The notes under the pieces were generated by a model. It had not been told where the DNA came from and made no database searches. It worked only from the letters and a program-made list of their open reading frames with translations. Both the position numbers and the translations under genes were made by a program. Positions 1-9,706 of a DNA stretch of 64,000 nucleotides are shown one piece after another. How positions within the stretch are numbered: the first letter of the stretch is position 1; each line of letters starts with the position of its first letter. The stretch spans positions 1-64,000 of the forward strand of contig JAEZBO010000010.1 in NCBI GenBank assembly GCA_023427085.1, given 5' to 3'. The DNA comes from Pseudomonadota bacterium (GTDB lineage Bacteria > Pseudomonadota > Gammaproteobacteria > Burkholderiales > Burkholderiaceae_B).

Positions 1-599
1 TCACCGAAGTGGTCGTGGCTCCGGGCGCAGACGAGGCGGCGCGCGCTGCGTTCGCCGCGAAGCCCAACTTGCGCCTCCTGCTCGTCGACGAACTGCCGAA
101 CGCGCGGCGCGGTGGGCTTCTGGTAAAGCCGATCGCGGGCGCACTGCTCGTGCAAAGCCGCGATAATGGCGCCGTCCTTCCGGGCGATTTCAACGTCGTG
201 ACCGAGCTAGCACCGACCGATCGTCAGCTCCGCGACATGTTGTTTGCCTGGACGGTAGCGCGCCACGTGAAGTCTAACGCGATCGTCTTCGCGCGCGACG
301 GGGTGACCGCGGGCATCGGCGCGGGTCAGATGAACCGGCGCGATTCGGCGCGGATCGCCGCGATACGCGCGAAGGAAGCGGCCGAAGCGGCGGGCTGGAC
401 GCATGCCCGCACAATCGGCGGCGCGATGGCGTCGGACGCATTCCTGCCCTTTGCGGACGGGCTCGACGTCGCCATCGAAGCGGGTGTCACCGCAGTGATC
501 CAGCCCGGCGGTGCAATGCGCGACGAGGAAGTGATCGCCAGAGCGAATGAGGCCGGGATCGCGATGGTGTTCACCGGCATGCGCCACTTCCGCCATTGA
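1..599 (+). CDS. purH: PurH C-terminal part (AICAR transformylase/IMP cyclohydrolase), 5' truncated
   Basis: This is the C-terminal third of the bifunctional enzyme for the last two steps of de novo purine synthesis, formylating AICAR and closing the ring to IMP in the cytoplasm. The visible part belongs to the transformylase domain: it contains KSNAIVFA, then [15 protein letters not shown], then [20 protein letters not shown], and ends in the family-typical GMRHFRH. The reading frame is open at the left edge, so the start and the cyclohydrolase domain lie outside the window. A GC hairpin follows the stop codon. The assignment is secure; only the 5' end is missing. Confidence 0.95.
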   Translation, partial: TEVVVAPGADEAARAAFAAKPNLRLLLVDELPNARRGGLLVKPIAGALLVQSRDNGAVLPGDFNVVTELAPTDRQLRDMLFAWTVARHVKSNAIVFARDGVTAGIGAGQMNRRDSARIAAIRAKEAAEAAGWTHARTIGGAMASDAFLPFADGLDVAIEAGVTAVIQPGGAMRDEEVIARANEAGIAMVFTGMRHFRH

Positions 600-605
600 T
601 GCTTG

Positions 606-626
606 GCGCCGGGGTTGGCCCGGCGC
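606..626 (+). terminator. GC hairpin after purH
   Basis: A perfect 8-bp stem (GCGCCGGG/CCCGGCGC) with a 5-nt loop begins seven bases after the purH stop codon. No T-tract follows, so it is an imperfect intrinsic terminator or an mRNA-stabilising hairpin. Confidence 0.45.
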
Positions 627-734
627 GGTCGGTTCCTATATGAATGGCCGCCAACGGGGCCGTTCAGAGTCTCTCAAATAACTTTGGGATAGGGCCGATG
701 GGACACAACGACGATCATACTTTGGACAAGACCA

Positions 735-833
735 ATGGGCCTTTTTACCGCCGACGTTTTCCGCTCCTTCCTGCTCGGCTTCGGGGTAACGGCGGTCATT
801 ATGGCGACTCCCATGATCGCTCACGCTTTGTGA
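735..833 (+). CDS. small hydrophobic ORF (32 aa) coupled to msrA
   Basis: This ATG-initiated ORF of 32 codons would encode MGLFTADVFRSFLLGF followed by a hydrophobic stretch ending MIAHAL, possibly one membrane segment or a signal-like leader. A weak GGA element lies about 8 nt before the ATG. Its TGA stop overlaps the GTG start proposed for msrA in the sequence GTGA, an arrangement typical of translational coupling. I know no function for it. It could be a real small membrane protein or a leader peptide controlling msrA. The alternative is that it is fortuitous and msrA starts further upstream in the other frame, but that extension looks non-protein-like. Confidence 0.45.
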   Translation: MGLFTADVFRSFLLGFGVTAVIMATPMIAHAL

Positions 834-1504
834 CCCCCTTGCGCGGCTTTCTGGCCGCCGGCGCGCTCGCTCTGGCAGCCTGCGCACCCGCCGTTGCCGC
901 CGAAAGCACGTTCGACGCTCCCGCGGCGCAACGTACCGCCAAGGAAGGCAGCGGCCTGAAGACCGCGATCTTTGCTGGCGGATGCTTCTGGGGCGTCGAG
1001 GCCGTGTTCAGCCATACCAAAGGTGTGACCAGCGCCGTTTCGGGCTACCACGGCGGCAGCGCGGCGACTGCTAAATACGATCTCGTCTCGGCGGGCGGCA
1101 CCGGCCATGCCGAGGCCGTGAAGGTGACTTACGATCCGTCGGTTGTCCGGTATGACCAGTTACTGCGCGTGCTGTTTTCCGTGGTAGCCGATCCGACGCT
1201 CAAGAACCGCCAGGGCCCGGACGTAGGCTCGCAATATCGCGCCGCAATCATTCCGCTCACGGCGGAGCAGCGCCAGGTCGCGAGCGCTTACCTTTCGCAG
1301 ATGCGTTCCAGCAAGGTCTGGGACAAGCCGATCGTGGTTGGGATCGAAGGGGCGAAGAAGTTCTATCCTGCCGAGGACTACCATCAGGATTTTGCGCGCA
1401 AGAATCCTAACCACCCTTATATTCGGCGGTGGGACGCGCCCAAGGTCGTCGCGCTCAAGGCTATGTACCCCTCGCTCTACAGCGCCACGTTCCAGACCGG
1501 CTGA
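830..1504 (+). CDS. msrA: peptide methionine sulfoxide reductase MsrA, exported
   Basis: MsrA reduces the S-epimer of methionine sulfoxide in proteins. The catalytic motif GGCFWGVE is present with Cys about residue 52, followed by the usual GYHGG, YRAAI and EDYHQDF motifs. I start at GTG 830 because this gives a clean export signal (VTPLRGFLAAGALALAAC) with a lipobox-like LAAC at residue 18, so the protein is probably periplasmic or a lipoprotein; the frame is open upstream to ATG 644 and 698 but those residues look non-coding and overlap the small ORF. No separate ribosome site is seen, consistent with coupling to that ORF. An exported MsrB is encoded at 42.6 kb. Confidence 0.92.
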   Translation: MTPLRGFLAAGALALAACAPAVAAESTFDAPAAQRTAKEGSGLKTAIFAGGCFWGVEAVFSHTKGVTSAVSGYHGGSAATAKYDLVSAGGTGHAEAVKVTYDPSVVRYDQLLRVLFSVVADPTLKNRQGPDVGSQYRAAIIPLTAEQRQVASAYLSQMRSSKVWDKPIVVGIEGAKKFYPAEDYHQDFARKNPNHPYIRRWDAPKVVALKAMYPSLYSATFQTG

Positions 1505-1539
1505 TTGCCGCTTCTCAGGTTCATGCCTATATCGGCGTG

Positions 1540-2001
1540 ATGGCCGGGCACGCACATCACGAACATTCGGGCAAGGAACTGATCGAGGAGGCCGAAAGCG
1601 TGCTCACCGCAGCGGGCGAGCAGTGGACGGCGATGCGCGCGGACGTGTTCGAGGCGCTCGCGGCGCAAGACCGGCCGGCTTCGGCCTACGATATTGCCGA
1701 GGCCGTCGGAAAACGGCGAGGCAAGCGTGTCGCGGCGAACAGCGTCTATCGCATCCTCGACCTCTTCGTACGCACCAACCTCGCCAACAGGGTCGAGAGT
1801 GCCAATGCCTATCTCGCCAACACCCACCCGGGTTGCCGGCACGACTGCATTTTCCTGATCTGCGACGATTGCGGGCAGGCGACGCATTTCGACGATGACA
1901 AGCTGACCGGTGCCTTGCGCGAGGCGGGCCGGACCGCGGGGTTTGCCGACGTGCGGCCAGTGGTGGAGCTGCGCGGCATCTGCGACGAGTGTGCCGGCTA
2001 G
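1540..2001 (+). CDS. Fur-family transcriptional regulator, Zur-like
   Basis: A 153-residue metal-dependent repressor of the Fur superfamily. The N-terminal half is a winged helix (RADVFEALAAQDRPASAYDIAEAV, then NSVYRILDLFV). The C-terminal half carries two CxxC-type pairs, CRHDC...CDDCG and the terminal CDEC, which in this family bind the structural zinc. A histidine-rich start (GHAHHEHSG) is typical of zinc-sensing Zur proteins. The gene follows msrA by 35 nt on the same strand. Zur rather than Fur is an inference from the His/Cys pattern; zinc-uptake genes are not seen nearby. Confidence 0.82.
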   Translation: MAGHAHHEHSGKELIEEAESVLTAAGEQWTAMRADVFEALAAQDRPASAYDIAEAVGKRRGKRVAANSVYRILDLFVRTNLANRVESANAYLANTHPGCRHDCIFLICDDCGQATHFDDDKLTGALREAGRTAGFADVRPVVELRGICDECAG

Positions 2002-2094
2002 GTCGGCACCTGCCCGCAACGCTCAGAAATTGCTCATGCAAACATCATCAGGCGTTCATCGACAGGTCGGGCCGGGGGGTGTAAGCGCCGGCCT

Positions 2095-4017
2095 ATGACT
2101 TCTGGGCCCGAAACCCCGCTCCTCGACACTGTCCCCACACCCGAACAGCTCCGCAAGCTGGAGCGCAAGGACTTGCGCCAGCTCGCGACGGAGCTCCGCG
2201 CGGAGATGATCGACACCGTATCGACCACCGGCGGCCACCTCGGTGCCGGTCTCGGCGTGGTCGAGCTGACCGTGGCAATCCACTACGTGTTCGACACGCC
2301 GACCGACCGGCTGATCTGGGACGTCGGCCACCAGGCCTACCCGCACAAGATCCTGACCGGCCGCCGCGACCGTATTCGCACACTGCGCCAGGCGGGTGGT
2401 CTGTCAGGCTTCACCAAGCGCTCTGAAAGCGAATACGATCCGTTCGGCGCGGCGCATTCCTCGACCTCAATCTCCGCCGGCCTCGGTTTCGCCATCGCCA
2501 ACAAGCTCTCCGGCGCGCCTGGCAAGGCCATAGCGGTAATCGGCGACGGCGCGATGAGCGCGGGCATGGCCTATGAGGCGATGAACAACGCCGAGGCAGC
2601 CGGCAATCGCCTCGTCGTCATCCTCAACGACAACGACATGTCGATCGCACCGCCGGTCGGCGGCCTTTCGGGCTATCTCGCGCGCCTGGTCACTTCGGGC
2701 CGGTTCCTCGGCTTGCGCGAGCTCGCCAAGCGCTTCGCACGCAGGCTCCCGGAGCCGCTCCATCGCGCCGCCCGCAAGACCGACGAGTTCGCGCGCGGCA
2801 TGGCGATGGGCGGCACCCTGTTCGAGGAACTCGGATTCTACTACGTCGGGCCGATCGACGGGCACGATCTGGACCAGCTCGTCCCGGTGCTAGAGAACGT
2901 CCGCGACGCCGCGGAAGGCCCCTGCCTGATCCACGTCGTCACGCAGAAGGGCAAGGGCTACGCCCCTGCTGAGAACAGCGCCGACAAGTACCACGGCGTG
3001 CAGAAGTTCAACGTCGTGACTGGCGAGCAGGCGAAAAGCGCTCCCGGCGCACCCGCCTACCAGAACGTGTTCGGCGAGACGCTCGCCAAGCTCGCCGAAA
3101 GCGATCCGCTGATCTGCGCGATCACCGCCGCGATGCCGAGCGGCACGGGTGTCGACAAGTTTGCGAAAGCCCATCCCGAACGCGCGTTCGACGTTGGTAT
3201 CGCCGAGCAGCATGCCGTCACGTTCGCCGCCGGTCTCGCCGCGCAAGGGATGCGTCCGTTCTGCGCGATCTATTCGACCTTCCTTCAGCGCGCCTACGAT
3301 CAGGTCGTTCACGACGTCGCGATTCAGAACCTGCCGGTCCGCTTCGCTATCGATCGCGCCGGGCTGGTCGGTGCCGACGGTGCCACTCATGCCGGCAGCT
3401 TCGACGTGACCTATCTCGCCACGCTGCCCAACTTCGTCGTCATGGCGCCCGCCGACGAAGCGGAGCTCGTGCACATGGTTCAAACCGCCGCGCTCTATGA
3501 CGAGGGACCGATTGCTTTCCGCTACCCGCGCGGCAACGGCACCGGCGTGGCCTTGCCCGAGACGCCGCAAGTACTGCCCATCGGCAAGGGCCGCATCGTC
3601 CAGCAGGGAACCAAGGTGGCGATCCTGTCGCTCGGCACGCGCCTTGCCGAGGCGCTCAAGGCGGCGGAGCAACTAGAGGCCAAGGGTCTCTCGACAACGG
3701 TCGCCGACTTGCGCTTCGCCAAGCCGCTCGACACCGAGCTGATCCGCAGGCTCATGACGACGCACGAAGTCGTGGTCACAATCGAGGAAGCCGCGATCGG
3801 CGGCCTCGGCGCGCACGTCCTTACGCTCGCGAGCGACGAGGGGCTCACCGATGCAGGCCTCAAGATCCGCACGATGCGGCTCCCCGATCTCTTCCAGGAT
3901 CAGGACGCGCCCGACAGGCAGTACGACGAGGCGCGCCTCAATGCCCCGCACATCGTCGAGACGGTGCTGAGCGCGCTGCGCCACAACAGCACGGGCGTGG
4001 AGGAAGCGCGGGCCTAG
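2095..4017 (+). CDS. dxs: 1-deoxy-D-xylulose-5-phosphate synthase
   Basis: DXS condenses pyruvate and glyceraldehyde-3-phosphate, the first committed step of the MEP isoprenoid pathway, using thiamine diphosphate. The 640-residue length is normal. The ThDP motif [16 protein letters not shown] with the distal [12 protein letters not shown] is present, as are [11 protein letters not shown] near the N-terminus, [17 protein letters not shown] in the pyrimidine-binding domain, and the C-terminal transketolase domain. The ATG at 2095 gives the canonical N-terminus. The gene stands alone between the Fur-type regulator and the convergent peptide transporter. Confidence is high. Confidence 0.97.
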   Translation: MTSGPETPLLDTVPTPEQLRKLERKDLRQLATELRAEMIDTVSTTGGHLGAGLGVVELTVAIHYVFDTPTDRLIWDVGHQAYPHKILTGRRDRIRTLRQAGGLSGFTKRSESEYDPFGAAHSSTSISAGLGFAIANKLSGAPGKAIAVIGDGAMSAGMAYEAMNNAEAAGNRLVVILNDNDMSIAPPVGGLSGYLARLVTSGRFLGLRELAKRFARRLPEPLHRAARKTDEFARGMAMGGTLFEELGFYYVGPIDGHDLDQLVPVLENVRDAAEGPCLIHVVTQKGKGYAPAENSADKYHGVQKFNVVTGEQAKSAPGAPAYQNVFGETLAKLAESDPLICAITAAMPSGTGVDKFAKAHPERAFDVGIAEQHAVTFAAGLAAQGMRPFCAIYSTFLQRAYDQVVHDVAIQNLPVRFAIDRAGLVGADGATHAGSFDVTYLATLPNFVVMAPADEAELVHMVQTAALYDEGPIAFRYPRGNGTGVALPETPQVLPIGKGRIVQQGTKVAILSLGTRLAEALKAAEQLEAKGLSTTVADLRFAKPLDTELIRRLMTTHEVVVTIEEAAIGGLGAHVLTLASDEGLTDAGLKIRTMRLPDLFQDQDAPDRQYDEARLNAPHIVETVLSALRHNSTGVEEARA

Positions 4018-4027
4018 CCCCGACGTG

Positions 4028-4058
4028 GCAGGGCTAGGCGGGTAGCCGTCAGCCCTGC
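4028..4058. terminator. inverted repeat between convergent dxs and POT transporter
   Basis: An 8-bp perfect inverted repeat (GCAGGGCT...AGCCCTGC) with a 15-nt loop sits between the two convergent stop codons and overlaps the transporter's last codons. It may stop transcription from both sides. There is no T-tract, so this is only suggestive. Confidence 0.35.
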
Positions 4059-5686
4059 GGCCGCGTCGCCGGGTGGATGCCCGCTTCCTGAGCTTCGATG
4101 CCGGCCTGCGCCTGCCCTTCGAGGTCATTGCCGGGATCGCGATCCCGCAACGTGTCGAGGTGCATCCATTTCTTCACGATGGGGCTGAGCGCCAGCACGA
4201 CCGCTCCGACGCCGATCGCGATCCAGCCGATCTCGTTGTAGATCGACAGCACGGCTTCCTTGCTCATCTCGCCGCTCTCGCCGCCCGTTGCCTCGCCGAT
4301 CTTGCCGGCGACGAAGTTGCCGACCGCGGACATGTAGAACCATGCGCCCATTACCAGGCTGGCCATGAAGCTCGGGGCCAGCCGGTTCATTGCGGAAAGC
4401 CCGACCGGGCTGAGGCACAGTTCGCCGGTGGTGTGCAGCAGGTAGATCAGGAACACGAAGATCACCGGCGTCAGCGCCGCCGCGCCCACCGTGTTGGCGC
4501 CCCAGACGAAGATCAGGAAACCGAGCCCGACCTGGAACAGCGCGAACGCGAACTTGGCGGGGGCCGATGGTTCAAGCCCCTTGCGCCCGAGCAGTGCCCA
4601 AAGCGCGGCGAAGACCGGAGCGAACAGGATAATGTAGATCGAGTTGATCGACTGGAAGATACTCGCCGGCACGTCGCCGCGGTCGACGTAACGATCGGTA
4701 TAGAGATTGAGCGAGCCGCCGGCCTGCTCGAACAGGCCCCAGAACAGCGGGTTCAGCGCGATCAGGAACAGGATCGCGAAAATCCGTTCGCGCGGTTCCT
4801 TCGGCAGCTTGATCGCCTGGTAGAGGACCCAACCGAGCAACGCGACGCCCGAAATCATCAGCAGCGTCTCGATCACGTCGACGTACTGCACCAGCGCCCA
4901 CATCACGGCCACGGCGACCAGGCCCAGGCCGTAGAGCGTCATCTCCTTGGTACGGGTGAGTGGCTCGGGTGGCTCGCCCGCACCGTTGAGGACTTTCTTG
5001 CCGAGCACGAACACGACGAGGCCGGCCAGCATGCCAATGCCCGCAAGACCGAACCCGTAAGCCCAGCCCACCGTCTGCCCGAGATATCCGGCGAGGATCA
5101 CGCCGAATGCCGCGCCGGCGTTAATGCCCATGTAGAAGATCGTGTAGGCGGCGTCGCGGCGGATGTCGGTGAGGCGATAGAGCTGGCCGACCATCACCGA
5201 GATGTTCGCCTTGAGGAAGCCCGAGCCGACGATGATCAAGGCCAGCGCTAGCCAGAACACATTGATCGTCGGATCGCCCTGCCCCCCGGTGCCCTCGACC
5301 GCCATGAAGCTGTGCCCCAGTACCAGCAGGATTCCGCCGAACAGCACCGCCTTGCGCTGGCCAAGGTAACGGTCGGCAAGATAGCCACCGAGCACCGGGG
5401 TGATGTAGACCAGCGCCGTGTAGGCGCCGTAGATCAGCGTCGATTCTCCGTCGCTGAACAGCCAGTGCTGCGTCAGGTAGAAGATCAGCAGGGCGCGCAT
5501 GCCGTAGTATGAGAAGCGCTCCCACATCTCGGCGAAGAACAGCATGTAGAGCCCGCGCGGATGCCCCATGAATTCGGGCTTGCGCGAGGTCGCGATCATC
5601 ACCCCGACCGATAGGAACGCCGCGAGCACGACCACCGCGATGGCGGCGATCCAGTCGCCTTCGTTCCAGAGAGCGATGTCTTTCAT
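4049..5686 (-). CDS. POT/PTR family proton-dependent peptide transporter
   Basis: A 545-residue inner-membrane proton/oligopeptide symporter of the POT branch of the MFS. The family signature EMWERFSYYG lies at residues 53-62, and further motifs follow (GGYLADRYLGQRKAV, FYMGINAGAAFG, GSGFLKANIS). Twelve or more hydrophobic segments are visible. I start at ATG 5686 (MKDIALWNEGDW), because the frame upstream is Arg-rich and non-hydrophobic. The C-terminus carries a Gln/Glu-rich tail (EGQAQAGIEAQEAG). It is divergent from a small GntR-type regulator 164 bp away, which may control it. Confidence 0.93.
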   Translation of the reverse strand: MKDIALWNEGDWIAAIAVVVLAAFLSVGVMIATSRKPEFMGHPRGLYMLFFAEMWERFSYYGMRALLIFYLTQHWLFSDGESTLIYGAYTALVYITPVLGGYLADRYLGQRKAVLFGGILLVLGHSFMAVEGTGGQGDPTINVFWLALALIIVGSGFLKANISVMVGQLYRLTDIRRDAAYTIFYMGINAGAAFGVILAGYLGQTVGWAYGFGLAGIGMLAGLVVFVLGKKVLNGAGEPPEPLTRTKEMTLYGLGLVAVAVMWALVQYVDVIETLLMISGVALLGWVLYQAIKLPKEPRERIFAILFLIALNPLFWGLFEQAGGSLNLYTDRYVDRGDVPASIFQSINSIYIILFAPVFAALWALLGRKGLEPSAPAKFAFALFQVGLGFLIFVWGANTVGAAALTPVIFVFLIYLLHTTGELCLSPVGLSAMNRLAPSFMASLVMGAWFYMSAVGNFVAGKIGEATGGESGEMSKEAVLSIYNEIGWIAIGVGAVVLALSPIVKKWMHLDTLRDRDPGNDLEGQAQAGIEAQEAGIHPATRPQG

Positions 5687-5850
5687 GCGGCTGTCCCCAA
5701 GTTCCTGTGATGAATGCGCCTCTCGCGGGCGAACGCGGCAAACTAGCGCAACTTTAAACCCTGTGAAGGCATTTTTCGTTGCAAGGGAAACCGTTCGGTC
5801 CGCACCGCCGCCCTTGACCCGCCGCGCTGTATTATGGCACTGCATCACCC

Positions 5851-6201
5851 ATGGCCGACAATCGACCCGTGTATTTGCGCCTCCGCGACGAGATCGCGGC
5901 GGCGATCATCGACGGCCGTTACCGCGAGGGCGAAATGCTTCCCTCGGTGCGCGCCTTCGCGGCCGAACAAGGCGCCAATCCGCTCACCGTGGCGAAGGCG
6001 TACCAGCAATTCCAGGCCGACGGGTTGATCCGGGTGCAGCGCGGTGTCGGCATGTTCGTGCGTGAAGGCGCTGCGGAGCAGTTGCGGGCGTCGGAACGGT
6101 CGCAGTTCCTCGAGCAGGAATGGCCCGAAATTCGCGATCGGATGAAGCGTCTCGGCATCGATCCGGCGGACTTGCCAAACGAGCGCGAATCCGCAAGTTG
6201 A
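5851..6201 (+). CDS. GntR-family regulator, short YtrA-like
   Basis: A 116-residue regulator: an N-terminal GntR winged helix (PVYLRLRDEIAAAIIDGRY, EGEMLPSVRAFAAEQGANPLTVAKAYQQF, VQRGVGMFV) followed by only about 40 residues, the architecture of the YtrA subfamily. Such proteins often repress a neighbouring transporter. It is transcribed away from the POT transporter across a 164-bp intergenic region, so regulation of that gene is the natural guess, but no palindromic operator stood out. The start ATG at 5851 fits the family N-terminus. Confidence 0.85.
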   Translation: MADNRPVYLRLRDEIAAAIIDGRYREGEMLPSVRAFAAEQGANPLTVAKAYQQFQADGLIRVQRGVGMFVREGAAEQLRASERSQFLEQEWPEIRDRMKRLGIDPADLPNERESAS

Positions 6202-6351
6202 CATTAATCAAGTTTTGTTCGCGCATCCGATTGCGCAGGCGCCGGCTCTCTGCCAAATTGCGTCCGGGTGGCGGGTTGCCGTACCCATTCAACGGGACGG
6301 CCACATGATTGGCGCGGCCGCATCGGGCCGTGCGACGGGGACGAAAAGTCG

Positions 6352-6633
6352 ATGATCAGATCCGAGCTCCTGCAAGCGCTCACCGCCGAGAATCCCGACC
6401 TGCGTCCCGACGAGGTCGAGCAGGTGGTCGATATATTCTTCGACGAGATCGCGGCGCGCCTCGCCGAAGGCGGCCGCGTCGAACTGCGCGGTTTCGGCAC
6501 GTTCTCGACTCGGCTGCGCGACGCGCGCGTCGGCCGCAACCCGCGCACCGGCGATCCGGTCGACGTGCCGTCGAAGCGCGTACCCTATTTCAAGCCCGGC
6601 AAGGAAATGCGCGAGCGCCTCAACGCGGATTGA
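6352..6633 (+). CDS. ihfB: integration host factor subunit beta
   Basis: A 93-residue nucleoid DNA-bending protein of the HU/IHF family. It shows the classic beta-arm region [14 protein letters not shown]...[30 protein letters not shown], with the intercalating proline context. IHF works as a heterodimer with IhfA, which is not in this window. The start is ATG 6352 ([10 protein letters not shown]), matching the usual MIRSEL N-terminus; an upstream in-frame extension is unlikely. The neighbours are the GntR regulator upstream and a TonB-dependent receptor converging from downstream. Confidence 0.93.
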   Translation: MIRSELLQALTAENPDLRPDEVEQVVDIFFDEIAARLAEGGRVELRGFGTFSTRLRDARVGRNPRTGDPVDVPSKRVPYFKPGKEMRERLNAD

Positions 6634-6708
6634 GCAGGGTCGCTATCGTAAGAGAGGCTGTCTCGTGACGGCCCTTCCTCTCGAGATGCTTCATTACGTC
6701 CAATAAAG

Positions 6709-6738
6709 AGGGGCACGGACCCGAAAGTCCGCGCCCCC
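6709..6738. terminator. hairpin between ihfB and the TonB receptor
   Basis: A GC-rich stem (GGGGCaCGGAC pairing with GTCCGcGCCCC, one A/C mismatch) with a 6-nt loop lies between the two convergent genes. On the minus strand it follows the receptor's stop codon and is followed by CTCTTTATT, so it most likely terminates the receptor mRNA and possibly both transcripts. Confidence 0.6.
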
Positions 6739-6762
6739 TTGTGCCTCGCTGTTCGATCGGAG

Positions 6763-9363
6763 CTAGAAGTTTTTCCGGACTGACAGCGCCCAAGTGCGCG
6801 GCAGCCCGGGGACGGCCGTCACGGCACCCAGTGACCGGGTGATGTCGCTGACGCTCATGAAGTAATACTTGTCGAACAGATTCTGGACTTCGAGCGCAAC
6901 GCGCCATTCTTCGTCGGCCGTCGTATAGCTGAGCCTGGCATTGCCGAGGAAACGACTGTCGATGCGGCTCCATGAACTGTTGGTTGTCTCGGTAAATATC
7001 TCCGACCGATAGGACCCGTCGAAACGCATCCCCACCGTGCCGGGGCCGATGTCGTAGTCGTACTGGATGCCGAAGCTGTAGGTCCAATCGGGCGTATACG
7101 GGAAAGTTTCGTCTCCCGTCAGGCCAGCCGCGGCGACGGAATCGGCATCGTAATCGACGTTGATGTAGCTCACCGAGCCATCGATCATGAGCCCGTCGAC
7201 CGGGAAAGCCGACACCTCAAGCTCCGCCCCCTTGACCTCGGCCTTGCCGACGTTTGTTGGCCGCAGGCACGGCGAGGACGGGCAGGCCGACAGCGTGAAG
7301 GTGATGTCGTTGTACTTGTTCAGGAACGCCGCGCCGTTCACGCGCAGGCGCCGATCGAATAGGTCGCTCTTGAAGCCGACTTCGTAGGTGGTGAGGGTCT
7401 CGGGATTGAACGGCTTCACCTGGTTACATGGCGGGGCCGGGACCACCGAACCGTCCGGGTTGAACGTGAATGGCGGGCATTCTCCGGTCGATGGACCGAA
7501 GAACGGACGCGGGTTCACGCCGCCGCCCTTGAACCCGGTCGCAACCGAGGCATAGGCCAGGAAAGCGTCAGAGAAGCGGTAGTCGGTGACAACGCGCCAA
7601 TCCCAGCGCTTGCCCTTGAATTCGCCCTCGAGGTCGAAAATGCCGACCAAAAGGCAGTTCGGGCTGTTGCCGATTCCCGTCGGTCCCGCTGTTCCCGGAG
7701 GCGCAGCCCCCGTGAAGAACTCGCACGGTCCCGGAATGGTGCCGTCCGGATTGCGACGGAAGTAGGTATAAGTCTTCTCGTCCCAAGAGCGACGCAGGCC
7801 ACCCGAAATCGTCCAAGCATCGGTTGGATGGAGCGTGCCGTTGAAGAACAGGGCCTTCGAAGTGGATGGCGTCGTGTCAGGGCCATGGAGGAAGTCGATG
7901 CCCGCGTAGTTCAGGTCCACGCGCGCGGTATAGCTACCCTCCTGATCCATATAGAACCCGCCGAGGGTGTAGTCGAACAAGCCGTCGAAAAGCTCGCCGT
8001 TGAGGCGCACCTCCTGGCTCCAAGCGCGGTGATCCAGGCGGTTATCGAGCTGAGCGATCGGAACAGGCGACGCGTCCTGATCTTGGCCGAACTTCGTGGT
8101 GTATTCCCGCCAGGCTCCGATCCAGTACAGCTGCATGTCGTCCGAGATGTCGACGGCGATATTCCCCATGATGCCCCAGCCGTTGAAATCCTGGTTCTGG
8201 AGAGCAGCATAAGGCTTGAAGGGGGCCTGCGACGTAGGCGCCGTGCCGTCGAGGAAGTTAGCGTAGCTGATATAGCGCGGATCACCGTCGTAGATGCTCG
8301 AGCTGAGAGCGTCGCAGCTGTACGGACCGGCGGGCACGAAGCGGCAATCCAGGGGGATGGCCGTCCCATCCTTGCCCACTAGGAACGGCGGCTGACCCGG
8401 ACCGACACCGCTTGCGAGGCCGGCATTCGCGTCGCCGGGTGTCAGCGAAGGCGTGAACACCGGATTGGTCGCACTCTGCGGAAGGCCGGCCGCGAGCAGT
8501 ACAGTCGGTTGCGGTTCGGACCGGTCGTGCGTGTAATCGCCGGAAAGGTTGATCTCGATCGAGCTCGTCGGCTGCCAACGCAGCGCTAGGCGCCCCGCGG
8601 CGATCGATTGGCCGCCTTGCGTACCTACAACCGGATACGCGCCGCGCGCATTGTTGGCTCGGACGTTCTCGTTCGGATGAGCGACGCCATAGTCGAGCAG
8701 GTCCATGTAGCCGTCACGAGCCTTGCCGAGGCCCGAGACGCGAACCGAAAGCTGATCGTTTACTCGGAAGTCGGCCATGCCGCGAATTTCGGTCCGGTTG
8801 AAGGACCCATACGTCAATTGCAGAGACCCCGAGCCGTCGCCGCGCGGCTTCTGGCTGAACAGCTTGATGGCGCCGCCGATCGAGTTCTTGCCAGCCAGCG
8901 TTCCCTGCGGGCCGCGAAGAACCTCGATGCGGTCGAGGTCCATCAGCTCGAGCAGTGAGCTGGAAAGGGTCGGGATGAAGACGTCGTCCACATAGATGCC
9001 GACCCCCGGATCCAACGCGTAGTTGAAATCCGTCTGACCGACACCGCGGATGTACGCGATGAGGCCTGCGCCGCCGTTCTGTGGCTGCGGAGTCAACGTA
9101 ACGTTCGGAGCCTGAGCCGCGACTTGCGAAATATCGGTCTGGCCACGTGCCTCGAGCATCTCGGCATTGACCGCTGTGATCGCGATCGGCGTGTCCTGCA
9201 GGTTCTGTTCGCGGAACTGCGCCGTCACGGTGATGACGTTGGTGCGGGCACCTTCGTCCTCACTCTGCTGCGTTTCAGGCGACTGGTCTTGTGCGTAAGC
9301 GGGTGTGGTCAGGCTCGTCGCAAGTGCAAGCGACGATACGACGCTGAGCGTCTTCAATCTCAT
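6763..9363 (-). CDS. TonB-dependent outer-membrane receptor
   Basis: An 866-residue outer-membrane receptor that would import a ligand using TonB/ExbBD energy. A signal peptide (MRLKTLSVVSSLALATSLTTPAYAQ) is followed by a TonB-box-like NVITVTAQ, a plug domain (DTPIAITAVNAEML, GVGIYVDDVF, the hallmark DRIEVLRGPQGTL) and a long beta-barrel ending in the outer-membrane signature phenylalanine (SVRKNF). The start ATG 9363 is fixed by the signal peptide. It is divergent from an MFS/monooxygenase operon and could supply that operon's substrate; sphingomonads often pair such receptors with catabolic clusters. The ligand is unknown; no siderophore genes are nearby. Confidence 0.93.
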   Translation of the reverse strand: MRLKTLSVVSSLALATSLTTPAYAQDQSPETQQSEDEGARTNVITVTAQFREQNLQDTPIAITAVNAEMLEARGQTDISQVAAQAPNVTLTPQPQNGGAGLIAYIRGVGQTDFNYALDPGVGIYVDDVFIPTLSSSLLELMDLDRIEVLRGPQGTLAGKNSIGGAIKLFSQKPRGDGSGSLQLTYGSFNRTEIRGMADFRVNDQLSVRVSGLGKARDGYMDLLDYGVAHPNENVRANNARGAYPVVGTQGGQSIAAGRLALRWQPTSSIEINLSGDYTHDRSEPQPTVLLAAGLPQSATNPVFTPSLTPGDANAGLASGVGPGQPPFLVGKDGTAIPLDCRFVPAGPYSCDALSSSIYDGDPRYISYANFLDGTAPTSQAPFKPYAALQNQDFNGWGIMGNIAVDISDDMQLYWIGAWREYTTKFGQDQDASPVPIAQLDNRLDHRAWSQEVRLNGELFDGLFDYTLGGFYMDQEGSYTARVDLNYAGIDFLHGPDTTPSTSKALFFNGTLHPTDAWTISGGLRRSWDEKTYTYFRRNPDGTIPGPCEFFTGAAPPGTAGPTGIGNSPNCLLVGIFDLEGEFKGKRWDWRVVTDYRFSDAFLAYASVATGFKGGGVNPRPFFGPSTGECPPFTFNPDGSVVPAPPCNQVKPFNPETLTTYEVGFKSDLFDRRLRVNGAAFLNKYNDITFTLSACPSSPCLRPTNVGKAEVKGAELEVSAFPVDGLMIDGSVSYINVDYDADSVAAAGLTGDETFPYTPDWTYSFGIQYDYDIGPGTVGMRFDGSYRSEIFTETTNSSWSRIDSRFLGNARLSYTTADEEWRVALEVQNLFDKYYFMSVSDITRSLGAVTAVPGLPRTWALSVRKNF

Positions 9364-9706
9364 CAGGCATCCTCCCCAAACGAGGCCGTAAGGCTCTCGC
9401 GGTGCTCCCTTTTCCGATCGAGCCTTGTGCTTCGTATCGGGCGGCCGAGGACGTGGCCCGGTTCTCGAGGACCGGTGCGACCCACCTCCTCTCCCAGCTT
9501 GGGTGATACTCGATAAGGAACTCGCCACAAAGCGCGCCGCGTAACTCTCCTTCCTAACGATCGGTACTGTCGCAATCAGGCAACACACTTGGCGGGCCGA
9601 CGTTTGCGAATCTTGCGTCGCGCGTTGCATCCCTCGCCAGCCAACTGGACGTGGGCCCGGCGCCAACATACGGTACCATCAAAACAAAACGTGGCGAGGG
9701 GTGGGA
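9364..9706. other. 343-bp divergent intergenic region, no gene seen
   Basis: The region separates the divergent TonB receptor and the MFS operon and should hold both promoters. I saw no convincing ORF, strong hairpin or clear operator in it. A GAGGGG ribosome-binding site closes its right end just before the MFS start codon. Confidence 0.5.

Noticed and set aside
4073..5251. Long open frame (392 codons) on the plus strand opposite the POT transporter
   Set aside because: It is rich in Asp/Arg/Gln/His with no family-like motif and lies wholly antisense to a secure membrane protein; it is an artefact of high GC third positions.
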